From Streptomyces capillispiralis (GTDB taxonomy: Bacteria > Actinomycetota > Actinomycetes > Streptomycetales > Streptomycetaceae): a DNA stretch of 64,000 bases. Position numbers and translations under genes: made by a program. Below, piece by piece: positions 45,687 through 54,274 of this stretch. The stretch spans positions 1,178,001 to 1,242,000 of the forward strand of contig NZ_VIWV01000001.1 in assembly GCF_007829875.1 (NCBI RefSeq), read 5' to 3'. The notes beneath the pieces were generated by a model. The model had not been told where the DNA came from, ran no database searches, and was given only the letters and a program-made list of their open reading frames with translations. The first letter of the stretch is position 1; each line of letters opens with the position of its first letter.

Positions 45687-48344
45687 GTGCGAAGAACCCG
45701 TGTCCTCACGGCCGTGCTCGCGCTGGCGGCCGGTCTGCTGGCGGGCGGCCCGCCCGCCCTGGCCGCCGGCGCCCCGGAACCGGCCGGGACCCTGGCCGCC
45801 GACACCTACACCTGGAAGAACGCGCGCATCGACGGCGGCGGCTTCGTGCCCGGCATCGTCTTCAACCGCACCGAGAAGGACCTCGCCTACGCCCGCACCG
45901 ACATCGGCGGCGCCTACCGCTGGCAGGAGGCGACGAAGACCTGGACCCCGCTCCTCGACTCGGTGGGCTGGGACGACTGGGGGCACACCGGGGTGGTGAG
46001 CCTCGCCTCCGACTCCGTCGACCCCGACCGGGTGTACGCGGCGGTCGGCACGTACACCAACGACTGGGACCCGAAGAACGGCGCGGTGCTGCGTTCCACG
46101 GACCGCGGCGCGACCTGGCGGAAGGCCGCGCTGCCCTTCAAGCTGGGCGGCAACATGCCGGGGCGGGGCATGGGCGAGCGCCTGGCCGTCGACCCGCACC
46201 GCAACAGCGTGCTCTACCTGGGCGCGCCCAGCGGCAAGGGCCTGTGGCGGTCGACCGACTCGGGGGCGAGCTGGTCGCAGGTGGCGAACTTCCCCAACGT
46301 CGGGAACTACGCGCAGGACCCGGGCGACACCACCGGCTACGCGTCCGACAACCAGGGCATCGTCTGGGTCACCTTCGACGAGTCGACGGGCACGCCGGGC
46401 AGCGCGACCAAGACGGTCTACGTCGGGGTCGCCGACAAGGAGAACGCGGTCTACCGGTCGACGGACGCGGGCGCCACCTGGCAGCGGCTGGCCGGGCAGC
46501 CGACGGGACACCTGGCCCACAAGGGCGTCCTGGACGCCGAGAACGGTCACCTGTACCTCGCCTACAGCGACACCGGCGGCCCCTACGACGGCGGCAAGGG
46601 CCGCCTGTACCGGTACGCGACGGCGACCGGCACCTGGACCGACATCAGCCCGGTCGCGGAGGCCGACACCTACTACGGCTTCAGCGGGCTGACCGTGGAC
46701 CGGCAGAACCCGGGCACGGTGATGGCGACGGCCTACAGCTCCTGGTGGCCGGACACCCAGATCTTCCGCTCCACGGACAGCGGCGCGACCTGGTCCAAGG
46801 CGTGGGACTACACGTCCTACCCGAACCGGGAGAACCGCTACACCATGGACGTGTCGTCGGTGCCGTGGCTGACCTGGGGCGCCAACCCCTCCCCGCCCGA
46901 ACAGACCCCCAAGCTGGGGTGGATGACCGAGGCGCTGGAGATCGACCCCTTCGACTCCGACCGCATGATGTACGGCACCGGGGCGACGATCTACGGCAGC
47001 GAGAACCTCACGAACTGGGACACGGGCGCGAAGTTCACCGTCACGCCCATGGTGCGGGGCCTGGAGGAGACGGCCGTCAACGACCTCGTCTCCCCGCCGT
47101 CGGGCGCGCCGCTGATCAGCGCGCTCGGGGACGTCGGCGGCTTCCGGCACACGGACCTGACCAAGGTGCCGCCGATGATGTTCACCCAGCCGAACTTCAC
47201 CTCCACGACCAGCCTGGACTTCGCGGAGTCGAACCCCGACACCGTGGTCCGCTCCGGCAACCTGGACTCCGGTCCGCACATCGCCTTCTCCACGGACAAC
47301 GGCGCCAACTGGTTCGCGGGCACGGACCCCTCGGGGGTCAGCGGCGGCGGGACGGTCGCGGCGGCGGCCGACGGCAGCCGCTTCGTCTGGAGCCCGCAGG
47401 GCGCCGGCGTGCACCACACGACCGGCTTCGGCACGTCCTGGGCGGCGTCGAGCGGCATCCCGGCGGGGGCGGTCGTCGAGTCCGACCGGGTGGACCCGAA
47501 GACGTTCTACGGCTTCAAGTCCGGGAAGTTCTACGTCAGTACGGACGGCGGCGCGACCTTCACCGCCTCCTCGGCGACCGGCCTGCCCGGCGGTGACAGC
47601 GTGCGTTTCAAGGCGCTGCCCGGCGCGAAGGGCGACGTCTGGCTGGCGGGCGGGGCGAGCGACGGGGCGTACGGCCTGTGGCACTCCACGGATGCCGGGG
47701 CGACGTTCACGAAACTGGCGAACGTCGACGAGGCCGACGCCGTCGGCTTCGGCAAGGCGGCGCCCGGTGCCTCGTACCAGACCCTGTTCACCAGCGCGAA
47801 GATCGACGGCGTACGGGGCATCTTCCGCTCCACGGACAGGGGCGCGAGCTGGACCCGGGTCAACGACGACGCCCACCAGTGGGGCTGGACCGGCGCGGCC
47901 ATCACCGGTGACCCGCGGGTGTACGGCCGTGTCTACGTGGCGACCAACGGCCGCGGTGTCGTCTACGGCGACACCTCCGACACCGGGGGCGGCACGGGCC
48001 CCGGCCCGGACCCGGAGCCCACGGGCGCCTGCGCGGTGACGTACAAGGTCACCAACCAGTGGTCCGACGGCTTCCAGGCGGACGTCCGGCTGACCAACAC
48101 GGGGTCGGCCGCCTGGAACGGCTGGTCGCTGGCCTGGTCCTTCACGGACGGCCAGAGGATCTCCCAACTCTGGAACGCCTCCCACACCCAGTCCGGCGCG
48201 ACGGTGACGGCCCGCAACACCGACTGGAACGGCACGGTGGCGGCGGGCTCCTCGGTCGCCTTCGGCTTCACGGCGGCCAAGTCGGCGGCCAACACCGCGC
48301 CCACGGCCTTCCGCCTGGGTGAGAAGGCCTGCACGGTAAGTTGA
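45687..48344 (+). CDS. secreted GH74 xyloglucanase/endoglucanase with C-terminal CBM2
   Basis: The product is 885 residues: signal peptide (about 1-29), GH74 domain made of two seven-bladed propellers (about 36-760) starting YTWKNARIDGGGFVPGI and TDIGGAYRW with the catalytic-type Asp, repeated STDSGATW-like BNR blades, a Thr/Gly/Pro linker and a CBM2 (about 785-885). GH74 enzymes cut xyloglucan backbones. GTG 45687 has GAGGAAGG upstream. It is in the same direction as GH48, separated by hairpins. Confidence 0.94.
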   Translation: MRRTRVLTAVLALAAGLLAGGPPALAAGAPEPAGTLAADTYTWKNARIDGGGFVPGIVFNRTEKDLAYARTDIGGAYRWQEATKTWTPLLDSVGWDDWGHTGVVSLASDSVDPDRVYAAVGTYTNDWDPKNGAVLRSTDRGATWRKAALPFKLGGNMPGRGMGERLAVDPHRNSVLYLGAPSGKGLWRSTDSGASWSQVANFPNVGNYAQDPGDTTGYASDNQGIVWVTFDESTGTPGSATKTVYVGVADKENAVYRSTDAGATWQRLAGQPTGHLAHKGVLDAENGHLYLAYSDTGGPYDGGKGRLYRYATATGTWTDISPVAEADTYYGFSGLTVDRQNPGTVMATAYSSWWPDTQIFRSTDSGATWSKAWDYTSYPNRENRYTMDVSSVPWLTWGANPSPPEQTPKLGWMTEALEIDPFDSDRMMYGTGATIYGSENLTNWDTGAKFTVTPMVRGLEETAVNDLVSPPSGAPLISALGDVGGFRHTDLTKVPPMMFTQPNFTSTTSLDFAESNPDTVVRSGNLDSGPHIAFSTDNGANWFAGTDPSGVSGGGTVAAAADGSRFVWSPQGAGVHHTTGFGTSWAASSGIPAGAVVESDRVDPKTFYGFKSGKFYVSTDGGATFTASSATGLPGGDSVRFKALPGAKGDVWLAGGASDGAYGLWHSTDAGATFTKLANVDEADAVGFGKAAPGASYQTLFTSAKIDGVRGIFRSTDRGASWTRVNDDAHQWGWTGAAITGDPRVYGRVYVATNGRGVVYGDTSDTGGGTGPGPDPEPTGACAVTYKVTNQWSDGFQADVRLTNTGSAAWNGWSLAWSFTDGQRISQLWNASHTQSGATVTARNTDWNGTVAAGSSVAFGFTAAKSAANTAPTAFRLGEKACTVS

Positions 48345-48352
48345 CGCCAGCG

Positions 48353-48393
48353 CACTCCGGCCCGCCCGTACCGGGTACGGGCGGGCCGGAGTG
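48353..48393 (+). terminator. terminator after GH74
   Basis: Twenty-base perfect arms (48353-48372 and 48374-48393) surround a single central base, nine bases after the GH74 stop. The downstream lipoprotein begins 27 bases later. Confidence 0.8.
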
Positions 48394-48419
48394 GTGAGAC
48401 CCCTGGGAAGGACACGACC

Positions 48420-48791
48420 ATCATCGGCTTTCTGAGACCCGCCCTCGCCGTCGCGGTCCTGGCGTCGGTCACCGCCTGCGGAACGTCGCCCGAGCCGGAC
48501 ACCCCGGCGGCCCTGGCGACCGGTGCCGACGGCGCGCAGACACGCCCCGCGGCGGACGCGACACCGGTCACCGCCACCGTGCCCGACGTCATCGGCGGCA
48601 ACGCGGGGCGCGCGGCCGAGCAGCTGGGTTCCGGACTCGACCTGGTCTTCGAGGACACGAGCGGGCGGGGCCGCCCGGTGGTCGACCCCGCCGAGTGGAG
48701 GATCTGCGGCTCCCGGCCGGGACCCGACGAGCGGATCACCGCGTACCCGGTGGTCTTCGAAGTGGTGAAGGTCTCGGAGAACTGCCCGTAG
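48420..48791 (+). CDS. small lipoprotein with PASTA-like domain, apparent ATC start
   Basis: The product is about 123 residues: a signal with lipobox VTAC, an Ala/Asp/Thr-rich linker and a domain with VPDVIGGNAGRAAEQL and WRICGSRPGP, similar to PASTA repeats. No ATG, GTG or TTG occurs in this frame between the GH74 stop and codon 54, inside the domain. The ribosome site GGGAAGGA (48405-48412) is correctly spaced for ATC at 48420 or 48423. A non-standard start, or a sequence error, is implied. Function unknown; cell-surface binding is possible. Confidence 0.7.
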   Translation: MIGFLRPALAVAVLASVTACGTSPEPDTPAALATGADGAQTRPAADATPVTATVPDVIGGNAGRAAEQLGSGLDLVFEDTSGRGRPVVDPAEWRICGSRPGPDERITAYPVVFEVVKVSENCP

Positions 48792-48802
48792 GCCGGGTCC
48801 GC

Positions 48803-50674
48803 TCAGGGCGTGAAGACCGCCGGCCTCGGGGGTGTCGGCATGTCGGCGCCGATGAAAAAGCCGGTGTGCGGGGGCTGGTTGTAGGCCGTGTTCTGCCAGG
48901 CCAGGGACGTGCGGTACAGGGTGTCGTGCAGGAGCGTGGTGATCCTGCGGTCGGTGTCGTGGGGGGTGGAGTAGATGCGCAGGGCCGTGTTGTCGCTGGT
49001 GCGCCAGACGACCTCCTCGCGCCAGTCGCCCAGGATGTCACCGGACAGCACCGGGGTGGCCTTGGTGCCGTTGTTGGAGGCCACGCCGGAGCCGGTCAGC
49101 AGACGGGTGTCGGCGGAGGTGCCGTACTTGTCGATGCGGGTGCCGTCGAGGAGTTCGCGGACCGGGTCGCCGTCCCACCAGGACACGAAGTTGGCGGAGG
49201 ACGGCTTGCGGCCCTTGGTGCCGCCGCCCTCGTCACGGACGGAACCGTCGGAGGAGGACCACATCTCGGGGCCGGAGTTGCCCGACCAGATGTCCGCCGC
49301 GACCCCGCGCCCGTTGTCGCAGCAGGCGGCGAGCTTCCAGCGGACCGCGCCGTTCGCGGGGTTGAGGTACAGCGCGGCGGGCTGGCCGGTGGACTCGGAG
49401 ACCTTGTAGTACTCCAGGCCCGCGGTCGACGCGTCGAGGTCGCCGAGGTGCTGGGCGTCGCCGTGGCCGGTCTTCGCCGTCCACAGGCCGTTGCCGTTGT
49501 CGTCGACGGCCATCGAGCCGTAGACGATCTCGTCCCGCCCGTCGTTGTCGACGTCCCCGACGGAGAGGCTGTGGGAGCCCTGGCCGTCGTAGCCCTTGCC
49601 GCTGTTGGTGGAGGAGTTGGTGTCGAAGGTCCAGCGGCGGGTGAAGGCGCCGTTCCGCCAGTCCCAGGCCGCGATGACCGTGCGGGTGTAGTAGCCGCGC
49701 GCCATGATCAGGGAGGGGCGGGCGCCGTCCAGGTAGGCGGTGCCGGCTAGGAAGCGGTCCACGCGGTTGCCGTAGGAGTCGCCCCAGGAGGAGACGGTGC
49801 CGCGGGCCGGGACGTAGTCGACGGTGCCCATGGCCCTGCCGGTGCGGCCGTGGAACATGGTCAGGTACTCGGGACCGGAGAGGACGTACCCGCCGGAGTT
49901 GCGGTGGTCGGCGGAGGAACTGCCGATGACCGCGCCGGTGCCGTCCCTGGTGCCGTCGGCGGTCTTCATGGCGACCTCGGCCTCGCCGTCGCCGTCGTAG
50001 TCGTACACCTGGAACTGCGTGTAGTGGGCGCCGGAGCGGATGTTGCGGCCCAGGTCGACGCGCCACAGCCGGGTGCCGTCGAGCTTGACGCCGTCGACGA
50101 TCGTGTTGCCGGTGTACCCGGACTGGGAGTTGTCCTTGGCGTTGGTGGGCTGCCACTTCAGGACGATGTCGAGGGCGCCGTCGCCGTCGAGGTCGCCGAC
50201 GGAGGCGTCGTTGGCCTCGTAGGTGTAGGAGACGCCGTCGGGGGTGGTGCCGCCGGACGGCGGGGACAGGGGGACGTCCTTGTAGCCGGTGCGGAACTGG
50301 ATCGCGTGCACGGAGTCGCCCTGTTCCACGCCGTTCACCACCGCGCGGACGGTGTAGTCGGCGTGGCTGGGCGCACCGGAGTGGAAGAACGTGGTGGAGC
50401 CGGTGACCGGGCCGGAGTTGACCTTGGTGCCGGCCCGGTACACGTTGAAGGCGACGTTGTCGGGGTCGGTGCCCAGCCAGCGCCAGCTGACCAGGTTGCC
50501 GGTGCCGGTGTGGACGCTGACCACGCCCCGGTCGAGGGCCTCGACCTGGCGGGCGGTGGCGGCCTCGGCGGACGACGGCGACAGCGCGGTCAGGCCGGCG
50601 CCGGCCAGCGCCGCCACGGCGAGCGCCGCGGGCAGCAGGACACGGCGTCTGCCGTGCCGGTGCGGGTGCTTCAC
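48803..50674 (-). CDS. secreted PL11 rhamnogalacturonan lyase
   Basis: The product is 623 residues with a signal peptide (VKHPHRHGRRRVLL, cleavage near SSAEA). The mature protein has the polysaccharide lyase 11 features: RQVEALDRGVVSV, calcium-binding DLDGDGALDIVLKWQP, DYDGDGEAEVAMKTADG, DVDNDGRDEIVYG and HTGFFIGADMPTPPRP at the end. It cleaves the rhamnogalacturonan I backbone of pectin by beta-elimination. The GTG start has AGGAGGC 5-6 bases upstream. It adds pectin to the cellulose and xyloglucan targets of the neighbouring enzymes. Confidence 0.94.
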   Translation of the reverse strand: MKHPHRHGRRRVLLPAALAVAALAGAGLTALSPSSAEAATARQVEALDRGVVSVHTGTGNLVSWRWLGTDPDNVAFNVYRAGTKVNSGPVTGSTTFFHSGAPSHADYTVRAVVNGVEQGDSVHAIQFRTGYKDVPLSPPSGGTTPDGVSYTYEANDASVGDLDGDGALDIVLKWQPTNAKDNSQSGYTGNTIVDGVKLDGTRLWRVDLGRNIRSGAHYTQFQVYDYDGDGEAEVAMKTADGTRDGTGAVIGSSSADHRNSGGYVLSGPEYLTMFHGRTGRAMGTVDYVPARGTVSSWGDSYGNRVDRFLAGTAYLDGARPSLIMARGYYTRTVIAAWDWRNGAFTRRWTFDTNSSTNSGKGYDGQGSHSLSVGDVDNDGRDEIVYGSMAVDDNGNGLWTAKTGHGDAQHLGDLDASTAGLEYYKVSESTGQPAALYLNPANGAVRWKLAACCDNGRGVAADIWSGNSGPEMWSSSDGSVRDEGGGTKGRKPSSANFVSWWDGDPVRELLDGTRIDKYGTSADTRLLTGSGVASNNGTKATPVLSGDILGDWREEVVWRTSDNTALRIYSTPHDTDRRITTLLHDTLYRTSLAWQNTAYNQPPHTGFFIGADMPTPPRPAVFTP

Positions 50675-50709
50675 GGGGGCCTCCTGGGAGGACGGAAGTG
50701 TTCCGCCTC

Positions 50710-51477
50710 TCAGTCGCCGCCATCGCCCGCCGGGTTGCCGTGCTCCGGCTTCCGGTACGCGCGGAGGCTGAACACCGGGTCGGGGCGGGGCCGGTCCTGG
50801 TCGGGGAGTGCGGCCAGCAGGGCGGCGAAGCGCTCCGCGAGCGGGCCGCCGGGCGGCAGGGTGACGAACCAGCCGCGCCGCAGGTCCTCGATGGTGCGAC
50901 GGGGGCTGCGGCCCTGTCCCTCGAAGCGGGCCCGCCCGGCGGGGACCAGGCCGTGTGCGGCGGCCGCGGCGTCGACCGTCCCGGGGGCGTCCGGCACCGG
51001 GCTGGGCGGGCGGGCCGCGAGGATCGCGTCGATGTCGCTGCCGACGTTGTGGGAGGCGCCCTTGTGGACGGTGGTGACGTAGACCCCGCCGGGCCGCAGC
51101 ACGCGGGCGCACTCGCCGATCACCGCCCGTACCTCCTCGGGGCCGGGCAGGAGGTGCAGCAGCCACACGCTGACCACCGCGTCGAACCGGGCCCCGGCGA
51201 AGGGCAGCCGACGGCTGTCGGCGCGGACCACGGCGCCCGGCAGACGGGCGGCGGCCATCCGGGTCATCGACGCGGCGAGGTCGACGCCCGTCACGCGCAG
51301 ACCGGCGCGGGCGGCGGCGAACCGCCGGGTCACGATGCCGGTGCCGCAGGCCACGTCCAGCAGGTCCCGCGCCCGTTCCGGCACCAGGTCCAGCACGGCG
51401 TCCGCCGCCGCCCGGGCCCGCGGTTCACCGCCGCGTGAGGTGTCGTAGCGCTCCGCTTCTTCCTCGTAGTCCAGCAC
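50710..51477 (-). CDS. class I SAM-dependent methyltransferase
   Basis: The product is 255 residues with motif I DLLDVACGTGIVTRRFA, VTGVDLAASM, FDAVVSVWLLHLLPG and ECARVLRPGGVYVTTVH. Substrate unknown. The GTG start lies 5 bases after the stop of the pterin dehydratase gene, so the two are co-transcribed. No ribosome site is obvious, suggesting coupling. Confidence 0.85.
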   Translation of the reverse strand: MLDYEEEAERYDTSRGGEPRARAAADAVLDLVPERARDLLDVACGTGIVTRRFAAARAGLRVTGVDLAASMTRMAAARLPGAVVRADSRRLPFAGARFDAVVSVWLLHLLPGPEEVRAVIGECARVLRPGGVYVTTVHKGASHNVGSDIDAILAARPPSPVPDAPGTVDAAAAAHGLVPAGRARFEGQGRSPRRTIEDLRRGWFVTLPPGGPLAERFAALLAALPDQDRPRPDPVFSLRAYRKPEHGNPAGDGGD

Positions 51478-51482
51478 GGACC

Positions 51483-51788
51483 TCAGTGTGCACCGTGGCC
51501 GGGTGCCAGGGCCTCCACCTTTCGCGCCAGCTCGAAGTCCTTCTCGGTGACCGCGCCGCCCGCGCTGTGGGTGTTCACGGACAGCGAGACGGTGTGGTAT
51601 CCGAGGGTGAGGTCGGAGTGGTGGTCGAGCTCCTCCTGCACCTGGGCGATGTGGACGACCATCGCCGCCGCCGCGACGTGCGAGCCGAGCCGGTAGGAGC
51701 GGGTGAGGCGGTCCCCGTCGAGCGACCAGCCCGGCAGCTCGGCCAGCCGGTCCTCGATCTCCTTGGGCGACAGCGGTTCGACGGGCAT
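51483..51788 (-). CDS. 4a-hydroxytetrahydrobiopterin dehydratase (pterin-4a-carbinolamine dehydratase)
   Basis: The product is 101 residues, the usual size. It contains the active-site signature ELDHHSDLTLGYHTVSLSVNTHSAGG with the catalytic histidines and PGWSLDGDRLTRSY. It dehydrates hydroxylated tetrahydropterin to regenerate the cofactor of aromatic amino acid hydroxylases. AAGGAG is 8 bases before the ATG. Confidence 0.93.
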   Translation of the reverse strand: MPVEPLSPKEIEDRLAELPGWSLDGDRLTRSYRLGSHVAAAAMVVHIAQVQEELDHHSDLTLGYHTVSLSVNTHSAGGAVTEKDFELARKVEALAPGHGAH

Positions 51789-51917
51789 GGGCTGCGCTCC
51801 TTCGCCGGTTCGGTCTCTGCTCGGGATCCGCTCCCAGGCTGCCACAGACGCGGGCCGCGGTCCCGTCGGCCGGCGCCCCGCTCCCCGGTCCGGCCGCCCC
51901 TCGACTACGGTCCTGGC

Positions 51918-52736
51918 ATGACCACTGCACCGTCCGGTACCGCGTCCACCGCCGACGGCGTCGGCCCGCTGCTGCGGGCCTGGCGGGAGCAGCGGCGGGT
52001 CAGCCAGCTGGAGCTGGCCCTGCGCGCCGACTCCTCCGCCCGGCACATCAGCTTCGTCGAGACCGGCCGCTCCCGGCCCAGCGAGGAGATGGTGCTGCGG
52101 CTGGCCGAGCACCTGGACGTCCCCGTGCGGGAGCGCAACGCGCTGCTGCTGGCGGCCGGTTACGCTCCCCGGTTCCCGCACACCCCGCTGGACGATCCCG
52201 CGCTGGAGCCGCTGCGGGAGGGCATCGAGCGGCTGATCGGCGGCTTCGAGCCGTATCCGGCGCTGGTGGTGGACGCCATGTACGACGTCGTGGCGGCCAA
52301 CCGGGGAGTGATGGCGCTCTTCGAGGGGGTGCCGGAGTCCCTGCTGGAGCCGCCGCTGAACGCGGTGCGGCTCACCCTGCACCCGCGGGGTCTGGCACCG
52401 CGGATCGTGAACCTGCGGGAGTGGCGCGGTCATCTGCTGGAGCAGATGGAACGGCACATCGCGCTGCGCCGCTCCGAGCCGCTGCGGGCGCTGTACGAGG
52501 AGGTCGCGGCGTATCCGGTGCCGGACACCGGGGAGTCCGTGGCGGAACCGGGCGCGCCGGTGGCGTACTTCGCGCTGCCCATGGTGATCGAGCACGAGGG
52601 GCGCAGGCTGTCCTTCGTCTCGTCGATCTCCACCTTCAACACGCCGCTGGACGTGACCGTCGCCGAGCTGGCCGTGGAGACGCTGCTCCCGGCGGACCCG
52701 GCGACGGCCAAGTACCTTCAGTCCTGGCTGAGCTGA
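51918..52736 (+). CDS. XRE-family regulator with MmyB-like ligand domain
   Basis: The product is 272 residues: helix-turn-helix (LLRAWREQRRVSQLELALRADSSARHISFVETGRSRPSEEM) and the MmyB-type PAS-like ligand domain (PYPALVVDAMYDVVAANRGVM, RLTLHPRGLAPRIVN, SSISTFNTPLDVTVAELAVETLLPAD). TACGGT ends 6 bases before the ATG, so it is probably leaderless. Its last 19 bases overlap the convergent membrane protein gene. Confidence 0.9.
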   Translation: MTTAPSGTASTADGVGPLLRAWREQRRVSQLELALRADSSARHISFVETGRSRPSEEMVLRLAEHLDVPVRERNALLLAAGYAPRFPHTPLDDPALEPLREGIERLIGGFEPYPALVVDAMYDVVAANRGVMALFEGVPESLLEPPLNAVRLTLHPRGLAPRIVNLREWRGHLLEQMERHIALRRSEPLRALYEEVAAYPVPDTGESVAEPGAPVAYFALPMVIEHEGRRLSFVSSISTFNTPLDVTVAELAVETLLPADPATAKYLQSWLS

Positions 52737-53143
52737 CGCTGTCTCAGGGCCAGGTGCTGGAGCAGGGCGAAGCCGGCGACGGAGAGCGCCTGGAGGACCG
52801 TCCACACCGCGCCCGCCGTGGTCGGTGTCAGCCACAGCGCGAGGGCGGCCAGACTCACCGTCGTCCAGGCGAGGTTGGCCTCGACGACGATCCGCACGCC
52901 GGTGGCCGGCGGGTGCGGGCGGGCGGCCAGCAGGCCGACGCCGGCCGCGTAGACCGCGAGGAACGCGCCGACCCCGAGCAGCAGCCCGGAGCCGGTGCCG
53001 AGGAACCGGCCGAGCGGACCGGACAGGGCGAGGTAGGCGAGTGCGTTGGCGCCGGTCACCACGGCGTCGAGGGCCAGGAAGCGGCGCAGCATCCGCTGCG
53101 GCTGCACGGTCCGGGCGAGTGCGGCGAGCTGGATCGCGGACAT
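52718..53143 (-). CDS. small integral membrane protein (about four spans)
   Basis: The product is 141 residues with four hydrophobic segments (ALDAVVTGANALAYLAL, GLLLGVGAFLAVYAAGVGLLA, VEANLAWTTVSLAALAL, TVLQALSVAGFALLQHL) and a polar tail. No enzyme motif is visible. It converges on, and slightly overlaps, the XRE gene. GGAAGGTG precedes the ATG. Confidence 0.8.
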   Translation of the reverse strand: MSAIQLAALARTVQPQRMLRRFLALDAVVTGANALAYLALSGPLGRFLGTGSGLLLGVGAFLAVYAAGVGLLAARPHPPATGVRIVVEANLAWTTVSLAALALWLTPTTAGAVWTVLQALSVAGFALLQHLALRQRQLSQD

Positions 53144-53384
53144 GGTGGATCACCTTCCGTCGGGACGGTCCGTGGCGGTTGCTGGGCCGGGTCCCGGGCC
53201 GGAGTGCGCCGGCCCGGGACCCGGTGCGTCCACGATCCCGCGGGGACGGGACCCGGTCGATTACCCCCGGGGTCATGGGGGGGGGAGGGAGCGGCGGGAC
53301 GGGGGCGGTTTCCTGCGGCTCGTGAGAGTGTCGGTGGAACATGACAGACTGAGCGCATGCCCGGGCGCGTTGGGGAGGCGTGGC

Positions 53385-54248
53385 GTGAGTGAGCGGCGGG
53401 CCGCACCCACCGTGGGCCAGGTGGTTCTGGGAAGGCGGCTGCAGGAGCTTCGGGAGGCCGCGGGCCTCGCGCGGGAGGAGGCTGCCCGGATCCTGCGGGT
53501 GGCACCCGCGACCGTGCGGCGGATGGAGACCGCCGAGGTCGCGCTGAAGATCCCGTACGTGCAGCTGCTGCTGTCCGCGTACGGGGTGCCCGAGAGCGAG
53601 GCCGAGGCGTTCGTGGGTCTCGCGGAGGAGGCGAACCGGCCGGGCTGGTGGCAGCGGTACCACGACGTGCTGCCGGACTGGTTCAGCCTGTACGTGAGCC
53701 TGGAGGGCGCCGCCCGGATCATCCGCTCCTACGAGCCGCACTTCGTGCCGGGGCTGCTGCAGACCGAGGAGTACGCGCGGGCCGTCCTGGAGGCCGGGAC
53801 GGTCGGGAACATCGGGTCCGAGGCGGTCGAGCGGCACGTGGCGCTGCGCATGGAGCGCCAGCGCCTGCTGGAGCGCCCCGATCCGCCGCACCTGTGGGTG
53901 CTGATGGAGGAGACCGTGCTGCGGCGTCCGGTGAGCCTCGACGGGCGGGTGATGCGCGACCAGCTGGACAAGCTGCTGGAGTGGTCCTCGCGGGACCGGA
54001 TCACGCTGCAGATCGCCGAGTTCGCGGACGGTCCGCACCCGGGGACGTACGCGCCGTTCTCGCTGTTCCGGTTCGCCGAGCCGGAGCTGCCCGACATGGT
54101 GTTCACCGAGTACCTGACGGGTGCCCTGTACCTGGACTCCCGCAAGGAGGTCTCGGCGCACCTGGAGGTCCTGGACCACATGACGGCGCGGGCGGCCTCG
54201 GCGCAGCGCACGGAGAAGCTGCTGCGGGAGTTCCGCGAGCACTACTGA
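53385..54248 (+). CDS. XRE-family regulator with DUF5753 domain
   Basis: The product is 287 residues: helix-turn-helix (LGRRLQELREAAGLAREEAARILRVAPATVRRMETAEVALK) followed by DUF5753 (about 100-280, with RIIRSYEPHFVPGLLQTEEYARAVL and FSLFRFAEPELPDMVFTEYLTGALYLD). Streptomyces has many such regulators, usually beside a small DUF397 protein; none is seen here. GGGGAGG is 6 bases before the GTG. Confidence 0.9.
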   Translation: MSERRAAPTVGQVVLGRRLQELREAAGLAREEAARILRVAPATVRRMETAEVALKIPYVQLLLSAYGVPESEAEAFVGLAEEANRPGWWQRYHDVLPDWFSLYVSLEGAARIIRSYEPHFVPGLLQTEEYARAVLEAGTVGNIGSEAVERHVALRMERQRLLERPDPPHLWVLMEETVLRRPVSLDGRVMRDQLDKLLEWSSRDRITLQIAEFADGPHPGTYAPFSLFRFAEPELPDMVFTEYLTGALYLDSRKEVSAHLEVLDHMTARAASAQRTEKLLREFREHY

Positions 54249-54274
54249 CCGGCGGACGGCGCCGCCGTCCGGTC
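54247..54274. terminator. bidirectional terminator
   Basis: GACC...GGACGGCG and CGCCGTCC...GGTC form a 12-pair stem with a bulge between the convergent DUF5753 regulator and dnaK genes. Confidence 0.6.
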
